From: Pachyseris speciosa
Lineage: Eukaryota; Cnidaria; Anthozoa; Scleractinia; Pachyseridae
DNA length: 64,000 nt
NCBI GenBank assembly: GCA_016490735.1
Contig: JAEMWC010000248.1
Coordinates: forward strand, 207,501 to 271,500
Direction: 5' to 3'
Part shown: piece by piece, positions 11,673 through 24,500 of the stretch
Layout of the letters: the number at the start of each line of letters is the position of its first letter
Numbering within the stretch: position 1 is the first letter of the stretch
Made by a program: the position numbers and the translations under genes
The notes under the pieces: model-generated
What the model saw: only the letters and a program-made list of their open reading frames with translations
Database searches by the model: none
Told to the model about the DNA's origin: nothing

Positions 11673-12014
11673 GGCTATGTCTACACTATACCGGATAGCT
11701 CTTGTGCCGGCACGAAAACCATATCGGATAGGGCTTTTGTTCACATTCAAAACGGTGATTTCGGCACGATTTTTGCGTCGGAGCGATGCTGGGCCGCTGC
11801 GGTCTTGAAAGTGAATCGTCACATATCGGATAGGTTTTCGTGACACTTTCTGGAGTAGTGTGAACAAAGATTCGAACCGAAACGGAAATCAACAACGAAG
11901 AGCAAAAATTGGATTCTAGTGGAAAGATAGCGGCGGTTTTGGGCCACTGCCGTTCACACCAGGCCGTAGTATTTTTCACAACGGCATAAAATGCTATCCG
12001 GCATAGTGTAGATC
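11673..12014. mobile_element. MITE, unit A only
   Basis: Inverted ends TCTACACTATACCGGATAGC and, in reverse complement, TCTACACTATGCCGGATAGC. Units B and C have the uninterrupted sequence around CCAAATTTT. The interior is a further palindrome of CGGCACGAAAACC-type motifs. Confidence 0.65.
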
Positions 12015-14454
12015 TCCGGAGAGCGCATGACGGCAAATGTTTCTTTCTTTTCCCTTACTTTGACGTCGCCACGTCTCAGACTTCAGCATTCGTAAACATC
12101 TGAGTAGGGACAGGAACTCGCCCATTTTTCAGCATTTACAACAGTCTGAGACATGCCGCAGACTTTGTTCAACGAGGTGCTTTTCTAATTTGGATTCTGC
12201 ATCAAATAGATTTCAGCTAATTTTAAAAGAAGCCGCTCATATCCGCTGGGAAAATCCCACGTTAAACAAGCAGCTTAAACATGCCGAGCTGACTCTTTCT
12301 TTCTGACGTGGTTTCCCATTGCATTAGTCCTTTTGTTATTTAGTTTTACTTGCTATGACAATTTTGTGCAATAGCTGTAATAATTTTGTTGTTTATACTT
12401 AGTCTCTCTATGTACAACCTATCTCATAAAATGTAGTCCCAGGTTTCGCGCATGTAAGTATTGCCCGTTAATTTTTAAAAAATTCGCCTCAATGGTAAAA
12501 ACGCGTCTATGGTAGAATCACAACTGTCTCACAACTGATGATGATCGTTGAACGATCGAAACATTTCATGTTTTAAACTCAAAGTGGTCGTCCATTTTTT
12601 AAAAATATTTACTTCATTAAATTGTAAACTGCACAAGCAGTCTGGTAAAGCCCCCCTCCCCCCGCCCGGCCAGTGTTGTAACTTATCCCTGAAAAGCCCC
12701 GATGGTGAGAGGATAATTAACTACGGCAACGGCATTTAGTTCCTGAACAAATCGCCATTATTTTCCAAGTTAAACAAACTGGAATAATCACGAAAGAGTT
12801 ACAGAAATAAGAAGTTATAATTTGAAATGACGTTTTTGTTCCCGTCGTCGTCGCCATTGCTTAAGCTCACTAATCACGTGGCTCAAAGTCAGCCAAACCG
12901 CTGTCCAACTTGATAATCGTCACTTGAGGTTTTCGAAGACAAAACAAAGAGAAACTCACCTTTTGAGGTCTTTAGATTGAAACAAATCACATTAGAATGC
13001 AGTTCCTGGTGCTGTGGTCTGTTTTATCACTGATCTCACAGTTGTGTTAAGGCTAACAAACAATGCTTAACAAACCTATCCCCGCAAAGTCTTCCAGTTG
13101 TTAACCAAAACCAACAGTCAAGTGCGCTGTATGCTCTCATGGTCTTACGTGGCAAAAACAACCAAGTACCTGAGGAGTAAGTAAGATCCCCCACCAACCC
13201 CCCTCCCCGCAATCGCTCTATCATATAACGATATATGAGTATTGCTTGTACCAAGTACCTGCATTACATACTTCAATAAGATCAGACCTTGTAACTTTCT
13301 ATAATGTTCTATCATATATTTTTTTCTGCAAAGCAGTCTTATTCATTTTTTTTTGCCTTATTTTAGTCTCTATATATCTACAAAGACATGCAAACCAGCA
13401 ACATTCACACAAAGATGCACGCAGTTTATAGAGGGTTACACTCTTGAAGCTTATAAACTTCTTGTATGGGTAAAAGCATGGTTTGAAGTGATATTTGGTT
13501 TAAATACCACGAGTGATATTTAAAAACTGTTATACGTAATTGGGACAATTTTGGAATATGACGACTGGTATTTATGCCAAATGTCACGCACAAATCATTC
13601 TATTTTTTGTTTCTAAGGCTACCACCTGAGCAATTTATGTAATGTCATCTTTTTATTTCGTCCAGTTGTTTCGCTACATAATAGAGGAAATTGCTTTTGA
13701 AATTCTTGCTTTTGGTCGAACTGGTTCGAACATTAGCCAAGTTGATGTACTTTGTTTTCCGTTAGTTTTATTAAATTTGAAAATCTGGAAACTTTCCGCC
13801 ACTTTTTCATAACTCGCTCAGAGACGTGATTTCGGTTACCATAGAAACTGTAATATTCATACGTAGGTATTTCAATTTAAGCTGAAATACCTCTACTCTC
13901 AGCCAATCAAATTACAGAAATTCTCAGGTAGTAGTATAAAGCTTAAAATACCTTCATGGTAGGCAATTATGCGCTCCACTTCAGTTGCGCCTCCAAAGTG
14001 AAAAATAGCGCGTACTGTTTGTGTACTTGAACACGACTGAAACGCCACGAACAAAATAAGTTATAGAAGACTACTATTGTACAAAAGTACTATAAAATGT
14101 TCTAAAATACGTATCTACCTAAAATTTTGATCTTGGTTTTGCTAGACTGTCTGTGTCATTACTTTATGTTGGAAAAAAAATATCAAAATAAAATATTTCA
14201 ACTGTCACCGAGTGAAATTTCCAAGCAGTGAAGAAAACAATTGTCTCGCTTCCTAATCCAAATACCCCAGCCGGTCTAATCCCCATCTTACACTTTGCTG
14301 GAGGTGTTGCAGTTACGACTATGAAACAATTAAAATAGTTGTAACATGCATGAAAGTGTTTTACATTTAACAACGCGTTCAACTTCAACTCAAGGTTTGT
14401 GGATGCGAAAGTTACTTCATAAACCACGAATTTTCCAACCAGCAGACTGAAAAG
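12015..14454. other. G1 3' flank, no supported gene
   Basis: It holds a SINE 3' part (12608-12690), the hammerhead-like motif and unit-shared A+T-rich DNA. Nearly all is repeated in unit C (61680-64000), and partly in unit B. A conserved minus frame at 14164-14427 (GIRPAGVFGLGSETIVFFTA) has no matching splice partner. Confidence 0.4.
12535..12558 (+). other. Hammerhead-like hairpin motif (unit A)
   Basis: CTGATGA is followed by a 6-bp hairpin GATCGT-TGA-ACGATC and GAAAC. This order (CTGANGA, stem II, GAAA) is that of hammerhead ribozymes found in Penelope-like elements. One extra T lies between CTGATGA and the stem. Unit C copy at 62221-62246. Confidence 0.3.
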
Positions 14455-14708
14455 CTGAATTAATCCCCCATAAAGGTCCTATCTCCATAGTAATCCCTCT
14501 AAAGTTACTTTTAGATGTCCTCCAAGATCCGTTGTTCTCAAGAGGGTTTTTACCAATTGCGTGGCAGCTGTCAACACTAGTAAAAATGGGAACATATGAT
14601 TGGCTATCACTCAACCCTCTTGGGAAAACCGCTTCTTGGAGGACATCTAAAAATACGATGGGGGTAGTGATTACGATGCGGATAGTGCCTATATGGGGGA
14701 TTAATTCT
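14455..14708. mobile_element. Palindromic MITE downstream of G1 (unit A copy)
   Basis: Ends GAATTAATCCCCCATAAAGG and, in reverse complement, GAATTAATCCCCCATATAGG, with an inner AGATGTCCTCCAAGA inverted block. Shared with unit B. Confidence 0.65.
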
Positions 14709-15114
14709 CTTATCTTTATCCTCTCTTGCTTCAACATATTCCAGGCCCGACACACAGTGTATTTGAAGAACTAAGGTGTGTACGTGTAAAACATTGTTTT
14801 TAACTACTAAACTGTTATTCTACGATGAGTAAAGGCAAAACAGAATTAGTTTAAATCTTGAGAAATGAAAAACAAACACCGTAAACAAACAGGGTTGCCA
14901 CTTAACGGGCTAATAAAAGCGGAAACTTTTTCCTTACCAACCACCAATTTTCAGACCATTCTACAAAACAGTTTTGCGGTTAAAGCCAGCGATGAAATAT
15001 AAAACATCAATACTGGGAAGCCACAGTAAATGACAACAAATCCCGTAACCTTGAAAAAAGTTCTTTTTCTCTGACTTTTCCCGATCATAGCAACCCTGTT
15101 TAAGTTCCACGCGA

Positions 15115-15573
15115 TTATTCCTCATTAACCCAATTCTCCAGAACCTCGGCGACATCCATTCTGTTAAAATCCTCTTCCTTCAACAGCTCAATCAGGCGTC
15201 CAACAGTTGCATCAGGGCGAGATGACCATGTCACCAAAATGGTATCAGTGGGGTTTGGTAGCTGCCCAACGAAGTTGATCTGATCTCTGTCCAATCCGGT
15301 TTTCTCTGCAAGCATTCGGAAGTCGTCAAATCGAAGAATTCGCTCGACATTCAACATCACACAGACACGGGAGTACACTTGCAGAGGTATGCATTTCACC
15401 TTCGATGAAAGCCGACGTTGCTGAGTGCTGGTGTGTGTCCTGCAAGCCACAAACTCCTCGACTCCACTGACGATTGCTTGAAAGGTACCTTTGACGTATA
15501 TGACAAGCACGGCCAACACGACGATTAACAAGGCATACCTCATTTGTGGTGTCAACAGTTGATAGGCTGTATT
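15115..15573 (-). CDS. G1 exon 6, last membrane helix and death domain
   Basis: The acceptor CACACCGTAG|AAT is in phase 0. It encodes a membrane helix at residues 268-283 ([15 protein letters not shown]), a linker with a run of Ser, Thr and Arg, and a death domain at about 322-405. It ends NWVNEE and TAA. The conserved Trp of death-domain helix 4, the preceding NPTD and the TVGRL motif are visible. Fold assignment is by pattern only. Confidence 0.75.
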   Translation of the reverse strand, partial: NTAYQLLTPQMRYALLIVVLAVLVIYVKGTFQAIVSGVEEFVACRTHTSTQQRRLSSKVKCIPLQVYSRVCVMLNVERILRFDDFRMLAEKTGLDRDQINFVGQLPNPTDTILVTWSSRPDATVGRLIELLKEEDFNRMDVAEVLENWVNEE

Positions 15574-18500
15574 CTACGGTGTGAAACAGAAAGTATTAGC
15601 ATAGCGGAAAGAAGAGGGGAGAGGCATAACAGACGAGAGAAGAAATATTAAATTTGAAAAATCATCTGTGTCACTATTTTTCTACCATTGCTGATGGTAT
15701 TGGTGACACAGAAGGCATTACTGACTCTTCTTTTGTGACTCATTCAAGTGTTCGGAATATCACAGAGAATATGATAGGCCATCAAGACTTCCAGTTTCGG
15801 AATCTGGAGATACTTGAGGTGGAGACCGCATTGGAAAGTATTAACCCCAGAAAGAGTACTGGTTGGGATGGAGTCCCCCCCAAAGCATTTAAGCTGGGTG
15901 CTAGAGAACTATCAGGGCCTCTGACAGCACTATACAATTCATGTATAACATTGGGTGAGTGGCCTGCGGTGTGGAAGAAAGGAGAGTGGACACCAGTATT
16001 TAAGAAAGAGGACCCCCATGAGAAAGAGAACTATAGGCCCATAACTGTACAAGTTACTATAAATAAGATTTTTGAACAGTTACTTAGTAAACAGCTTAAT
16101 TATAGTTTCAATGATAAATTATGTGATAAACTGACAGCCTACAGGAAAAATCATAGCTGCGAAACAGCTCTACTGGCTATGACAGAGAATTGGAAGATAT
16201 CTTTAGATGAACATAAAGTGGTAGGTGTTCTTTCTACGGACATGAGTAAAGCCTTTGATTCCCTCTACTATCCACTCACACTTGCTAAATTAAAGGCTTA
16301 TGGTATTCGGGGGAACAGTCTAAAATTGTTGGACTCCTACTTCACTGATCGGTACAATAGGGTGAAGTTGGGATCCACAGTGAGTGAGTGGGAGAGGGGG
16401 TCAAGGGGATGTCCACAGGGCTCCGCATTTGGACCATTGATATGGAACATGTTCCAAAATGATCTAACATACAGTGTAAATTCTAATTCTAATATCAATA
16501 TGTATGCAGACGACCACCAGTTCCATGCTGCAGGCAGTAATGTTACTGAGGTGTATGATAAGTTAATAGCAAGTGCCGAATTAGCCTCCAGATGGTATAG
16601 ATTGAATTTCTTAAAAGGGAACTATGACAAGTATCAGACAATGACACTTGGGAATAAAAATAATGATATGGATAGTATTATAATTGATGACAATGAAGTT
16701 AAATCTACCAAGTGTTTAAAACTTCTTGGGGTATATATAGACAATAGGCTTCAATTTGATGAACACATTGCTAACATTTGTAAGAGGAGTAGCCAGCGTG
16801 TTGGAGTCCTGATGAGGCTCAGGAATATGATACCAACAGACACCAAGCTGAAGTTGTTTAAGGCAGCCATTCTTCCTTATTTAACATACAGCCATCTTGT
16901 CTGGCATTTTTGTAGGGCGAGTGATACTAGAAAATTGGAACGTATTCAAGAAAGGGCACTTAGGGCAGTTTACTGTGATAAGGGGAGTAGTTATGATAAA
17001 TTATTACACATGGCTAACCTAAGTACACTGCAGAACAGAAGACTACAGGATATAGCCATTCTTATGTATAAGGTAAAGAACGATTTATCTCCTAATTACA
17101 TATGTAGCCTTTTTCAAATTCCACAACTTAAGTACACACTGCGTAATAATGATTTTGGTATACCTAGATTTAATACTGTTACTTTTGGAAAACATTCGCT
17201 TAGATATATGGGACCCAAAATATGGGCAATTGTACCAAGAAATGTAAGAGAACTGACATCCATATCATCTTTTAAATGTAACATACGTAGAATAGACCTT
17301 GTTTCTAAATTGACTGATAGTAAATGTGAAAACTGCCTTTTATGTAAGACTTAGGTTAGATTTTAAATTGTACATATATATTGTTTTTATTTTTAAATTT
17401 CTAAAATTTTTTAGGTAGTATTTAGTGTCCCCAGTTAGTGGTTGTATAACTGCTATTTTAGATTTGACACATAAATAAAGGTTGTTGTTGTTGTTGTTGT
17501 TGTTGACATTTCACCTTAAGATCTTGGTTCGAGGCAAATTCAGTGACGAAAGTAGCCCGGGAGGGAGGGGGGAGGGGTACTAAAAAAATTAGTACGGGGT
17601 GGCTCCGCCCCGAGGTCCGACCCCTTACACTTTTATATACCATTTTTGACAGAAAAGGTATCCCCTTCGTATACCTTCGATTGTCAAATGGTACCCCTTT
17701 CGTATACCCAAGACAGGAAGTCTTCTTGTCATGTTCATGTAGCGTTCAATAAATTAAAACAGTACAGTCGTAAGGTATGTGTGTTCGAAATATTTTAATG
17801 AAAATAAACACCTAAATGACAGATTTCCCTACCCTTTCAAATACTTCGACCCGTGAAATCCCTACTCTTTCATATACCTGAAGGGTGAAAAAGGTACCCC
17901 TTTCGGGCAGAGCCTCCCCATAAAGGCCATTATAGGGAGTAGCCCCCCCCCCCCCCCCCCCCAGGGGGGGGGTGAAAACGTAAAAACTTCATTGGAGGCA
18001 TCAGGAAAAGTTATGGCTGGAAAAAATTTTCAGGGCTCTGAGGTATTATTTCACCGTTGTTATGTTGATGATAAGTTTTGTTTATTTCGTTCGGAAAATG
18101 ATGCGTTATTATTTTTCAACTACAGAAACTCTAGGCAACTCAACATTAGGTTCACTATGGAAAAAGAAATTGATCACAAAATAGCTTTCTTAGATGTTCT
18201 TATCAACAACGACAGTAATTTTCCTGTTACTAGTGTTAACCGCTAGAAAACCTTCACGGGCCTATTGACTAATTACTTTAGTTTTACATCTTATTCTTAT
18301 AAACTGGGTTTCATTTGCACTCTTGTTGAGAAGAGCTTACAAGATCAAAAACACTTGGTTCGGTTTTCACGATGACACCAAGAAACGTACTGAGATCCTT
18401 CAAAAGAATATTTTACCAGCCCATCTAGTTGAAGGGCTTATTAATCTTTACCTTACATTTACCCGTAATAACTGAAATCCCCCAGCTTGCGTCTACACTA

Positions 18501-21500
18501 CATTAATAAAGTTGTTGTTGTGAATTGTCCACCAGTATAGAGTAATATTTGTACCACATTAATAAAGTTGTTGTTGTCCAGTATGGATACCTGTGTGGTA
18601 AGGATGCCTGTCACATATGCCATGAAGTTATCAGTATGACATACCATCATTCCAGCAACAAGCAAGGTGTAACAGTTGATGATCAACAGCACAGAAACAC
18701 AGTACAACACTTGACTGCCAAGAGGTGGGTGGGTGATGCACACCATCAAAATGCCCACGTTCATCATCAGAATCAGAAACATGTCAGGAAGGGATGCATT
18801 CTTCATTAACTCCCACTGAAACAAATTCACAAATTAACAACCATTACTCAAGCTAATTACTTAAACCGTTTTGTTTCCACTCCAAATTGGAGTTTCAAAA
18901 GTTTTGAAAATTATACAGTCAAGTTATCAGCTAAAGAAACAAAATGAACTTCGTTAGAGGTCAGAACACATTCTATTTTTCTTGAGATTTTGATTTCAAA
19001 ATATGGTTTCGGACCCATTAAGTTACCGGCACTTTCGAGAAACCAGTCGCCGCTCTTTTTATTTTTCTTATTTTGAATTCTATTTATCTTCTTTGTGTCG
19101 CGAATTTCCCAGCTCACATATTTAACATGCACCACTGAACACAGAAGGGTTTAAAAGAAGATCAGTCATCTTCACGTGTTTCTCATGTGACATGTTAGAC
19201 CTTCCGTGCAGTTAAGTGACTTTCATTGCAAAACTGCACAGAACATCGAATGCTGTTTTCAAAGCAAACCTTTGGTTCTTTTTCATTTTTCTGCAAGAGA
19301 TGCTTGATGAGTAATTTCGGAGATTTCTGTACCAAATCTCAAATCCTAAACTGTTCGATAAGTGTTTTCTTTCTCAAACGTTGAGCAGAAATTAAATATC
19401 TATCGATGTAAACAATGTGATTAGTCATTTTGGAATAACTTATTTTCACCGCATTAACTATGCTGAGGTTACGTTGTGTAGTGGTTATTGTCACCGCCTC
19501 TGATGCTCAGTAGGGGCAACTTTCGTGTGGTTTTTTTCCTTTTGCCTTTTTCTGCTCTGTTTTTAGAAGTATTATTATTGTTATCAGTGGTTCAACAGTA
19601 AAGCAGTTCAGCAATTTCAAAGGGATATTCAGTACAAACAAACAGACTCGAACATCATGATAAGCACAATGCATCTGAAAAAAGATAGACTTCTCTCTGT
19701 TCTTTTGTTTCCCGCCAAATTAAGGATACACCCTGTACTTTTACAGGCCCAAGGTTAGGTTAATTGTAGCCTCTTTTTCAAAATGTTGTTGGAAGGCATG
19801 GCTACCACACCATATTTTATTAAAGAAATAAAAAACATGCTGAGTGCATTGTTGAGTTATATAAGCATGCTGGAATTTTTATGAACATGAGAGAAGTACC
19901 CAGAGAAGCAGAAGCCACAGGCAAGTGCTTCTTGCACTTCTTGAGTGTTAAAAATTCACAAGTGCTTATATTACTCAACAATATACGAGGAACAAGTTTT
20001 TTATTTCTTTTACAAATTTGAAATGTCCCAGAGATTTGCACAAACTGTCATACTTGGACAAACTGATGAAATGTGACGACACTCCAACCCCAATTTTGCT
20101 TTTATGTTCAAAATAATGTCAAATATGGATTGAATCACATATTTTTCAATGTTTTTACTCTGTTTTCTTTATAATGTCCAGAGGTTTGCATGAGCACACA
20201 CTTGTGACATGGCCAGTGAGCATTATAATTCTACAATACACGCACATGATGTAGGGCATTAAGTTGAGAAATAATGTACTCGATTCGACCAATCGCAGCA
20301 CACATAAATGAGGGTTTAAAATTAGTGCTCACCCACTCACCAATGTGTGTCAAACCCATCAGGTGAGTGGAAATGGTAGATTACTTGCCCGGTTTGGCGA
20401 GTGAAATTTTCGTATTGAAGGAAATAACTGTAACTGATTGTTTTTGACAAAATACATGTATAATCTAAACCTAGTTTCAAGTTTCAAGTTTATTTCAACT
20501 CTTTTACAAGTCGATAATTCCTGGTGGACTGGGCCGCAAATAGCCTCACAGCTAATCGAGGCGGACCAGTCCTTAAATATTACTATTATAAATATAAATA
20601 TTATTATTAATATTATTACTGATTCGTCTTACGATTACATTAAACAGAATCAAAAATCGCTTAACAACATGTAAACATTACGGTCTAGGTAGAATGTAAA
20701 GAGGAAAACTAGAGACTAAAACTTGACTTCAGTTGGAAATTTAATTTTTCATCATGTTAATTAAGGTATCTTATGACATTTTCAGATTCTAGTATTTCAA
20801 TTAGTTTTGTTCTAATAGTTTTTTTGAAAGAGTCATTGGATAAGTTTTTTAGTCTAGTTGGTATCCCATTCCAGATTTTAACACCAACACACGAAAAGGC
20901 CTTACTTTGAACATTAAGTGCAGATTGTGTGGTGAAAAAATGCTCAGATGTTGATGAGCGTGTGCTGTAAGAATGAATACTGGCAATTTTAGAGAATAAA
21001 TTTGAAATATTAGTCGGTGCAGAATTAGTACTGATATTGTACATTAAATTAGCAATTTTCTCATAATATAGGAATTGGAGTGGTAGAAGTTTTCCTTTCA
21101 AGAAGAGGTGTATTGCATGCTCCCTTCGTTGAGCAAAGTGAATAAGACAGAGTGCACGTTTTTGAAGGACAAGGACTTTATTTAACAGGGTCTTAGATGC
21201 ATTTCCCCAAGAAGTTAGTCCATACAATATATAAGGAGCAATGAGAGTCTTATAAATATCAAGAAGGGTTCGATTAGGAACAATATGTCTTAATTTCGCA
21301 ATTAAACCAACAGTTTTGCTTAGGTTTGTTAACAGCAGCACTCGCTTCTGATCTGCACGTACGATGAGCGATGTCAATGTCATTAAGTGTAATTCCTTTG
21401 ACACCCAGACAAGAGAATAAATGGAGACATAGTTTTGCTGTGTCTTCAGATGATTCAGATTCGTTAACTTGTGGATAGCCAATGATTTTTAGCTTGTACT

Positions 21501-24500
21501 GGTAGCTGTACTGTTGTGATGCTTCCACAGCATCAGATACCTCCTTGACTTTCACAGAAAGGTTTGACAAATCTTTACCAAGTTAGGATATTTTTCCCTG
21601 GATAGCAGATTGAGAAAACTGCATCTCATCGTATTCGTCACTAAGAAACTGCAGACTGTTTTCAAGTTCACGATTCGGTGAAGGTGACGAAGGACCGCCA
21701 TCTTGTCTCGTTCCGGCCGTTATCTCTTTCTCCTCCAACAACTCTTTCAGCTCTTTGAAATCTTTGGTTAGGGTCTTAAGCTTACATTTTAAGTCACCGT
21801 TTTCCTTTGTAGGTGACTGGATATTAGTTTTTGTCATTGTTGAATGTTTCTTAAAGTGAAATTTAGCTACACTGTAAATACGGAGTTCGGAAATTTCATG
21901 CCTACTACCTGAAGCTCTCGGGCTCTATCAGGCTCTCATGCTCAATCAACCCTAACATACCAGTAATTGTCACATTCTGAAAGCTTTACACACAAACTGC
22001 ACATTAACACACAAACTGATTTCTGGCTTGGTAAATATATAAAATGGCTTCCGTTCAAGTAATTATACTTACAAAAAGTACCTAATCGTAGTAATGGTAC
22101 TGGTCAAAGGGGCAGTATAATTGATTGTAAGTAAAAATCTGGAAAGCAGAGGAGATTTCAACCTGTTTACCAATGGGAAACAAATAACAATGGCCAAATT
22201 TTCTTCATTAGCTCACGGAAAACATTCTGTGTTTTTGGTCATGTGTAGCCAAAACGAAAATTTATGCTAACTTCAAAACATTGGGCCAATGTTTTCAAGT
22301 TCTCCGCTTGGATTCTCAGATGAACTTTGTAATAACTTAGTGTAGCTCACTTTTTGTTTTGAAATTTACTTGATATTAGGGCTGTTTATACGAGAGAAAA
22401 TAAGCCGTGGATTACTCTGGCCACGGCTTACATAAGACGCGAACACTCCATATAGATGGTACAAAATCTACGTTCACAGCTTTCTCAAGCTGTGGCTTAT
22501 TGTGGCCTAGGAGTTTTTACTCGTATAAATGGTTCCTTTCGCGTCTTATGTAAGCCACGGCCAGAGTAAGCCCCGGCTTACTTTCTCTCGTATAAACAGC
22601 CCTACTATCTCACTGGTGACCCAGGAGCAATTTAAAATTTCACTTCGTAGGCACTTTAATTGCCCTAATAAAGTATTGTGCAAAAGTAATGGAAACAAAA
22701 TTTGACAAATTTTGTTCTTTGTTCTTGTGAACTTTTTTTTGCGTTAAATTTCAAGTGAAAAATCATTTACAGCAAGCAAAAAATCACTGGATACAAAAAA
22801 AAATTTGCTCTTGCTAAGTGCCACAAAATTTCGATCGAACTATTGCAGAGTGCTGTTAAATATCGTTGTCGCACAAATGATAAGACTTCCGAAATATTGT
22901 CCAAAAAATTGCTCTAAAACAAAATTTTTCTAATTATCACTGAATATTCATGAATATTCATGAAATTCGTCAAGTTACATTTGCATTACTTTTGCACAAT
23001 ACTGTAAGCCAAAAGGAGCTTCTGAGATCTCCGAGGCATTGTCAGTATGTGACACTTGATACACATTTGAGATGTTAACTTACATATGGAGTGACAACTT
23101 CAGTTACACAGACAACTCCTCCAAACACCAATAACACCTGTATAAAAAAAATGAGAAAGAGGCGAAACATTTAAAACAACAACTTTTAAATATGTGTGGT
23201 TTAGAGTGAGGCTTAAAAATTTTCTAACCAGTTTGACTTTTATTTCCTATTGCCAAGGTTGATTTTGGAGAAAAAGGTGCTTGGTTATGTAAATGAACCC
23301 AGGGTCTTACAAAATTAATATTTTTGACAAAACTTGTTCCTGGGTAAGAGACATGATAAATCACTTACCCAGCAGGATGAACTACTGGTCCCAAATCACG
23401 TTGTTGGAAATGTAGCGAGTGATTTGGTCATTCCTCATCACACAGGCAGTGTGATTCACACTTTAAGCATGGGTGTAAAGGGGATTCTTTCTAAACCATG
23501 TGCTTCCTGTTGCTAATGAACTGCGTTGATGATCCGCTGAAGAGTTCCGAAACCAAAGTAACGTACACCTGTAACTGTCCAAAGATGTGCCCTGGACAAC
23601 AACTTCCAGTCCCTCAGGTGCAAACTGAAACTTCACTCAAACTTGACATTAAGCCCCCTTAATTGGAACATTTTCAAGGGAAATTTATTGAATTTGTTGT
23701 TAATATTAAAAAAAAAAACAAGTCATCCAGATTTCAGTCAGGTGTGATAAACTGGCCTCAATGCGTGAGATTGATGTCTTTGATCCACAGGCACGAGACT
23801 CGTGCACAATGCCAAAGAGTTGGCAGGTAGACACTTGAGCTCAGAATGTGGGGTACTAAAAAAATTTTAATACAGGGAGGCTCCACCCCGAGGTCTGACC
23901 CCTAACCCTTTTATATACCATTTTCAACAGAAAAGGTATCCCTTTCGTATACCTAAAACAGGAAGTCTTCTTGTCATTTTCATGATGTGTTGTGTTCAAT
24001 AAATTAAGTTGGTATGGTACCCTAGAAAATGTATGGAAATCATAGGCTTTTTGCTAAAAGTGAGTTAAGGGGTGGGTGTGTGTTAAAACTCTTATTTTCG
24101 CCACAATTTTGATGCAGGACTGACAGCTGGTCACGTGGCTATACTCGGCTCATTTAAACTCACTCTCTGGTCAGCCAAATCATTTGCAGAATTTACCTTG
24201 GAATGTGTCGACGTGTTTGCTTTAGCCCATCAATTCAGCTTTTATTTGATAAACACAAAATAAAAAAAACCTGACAGCATAATTTAGTGTTGTTTTCAAA
24301 ACACACTTAAATAATTTTTAGTTGCTATACAAATTTAATAATTGTTTGGCCAAGCTGCTGGGGGAGCCAGTGAGGGTCATTTGTCTTAAATTCAAATTTG
24401 ATAAGAACGTTATGATCAACCACCTCGGGCGATATCCTATGCCAATTGGGATGTGGTGATGAATGTGAAAATTTGCAGCATTACTTTAGGTCATTATGAG

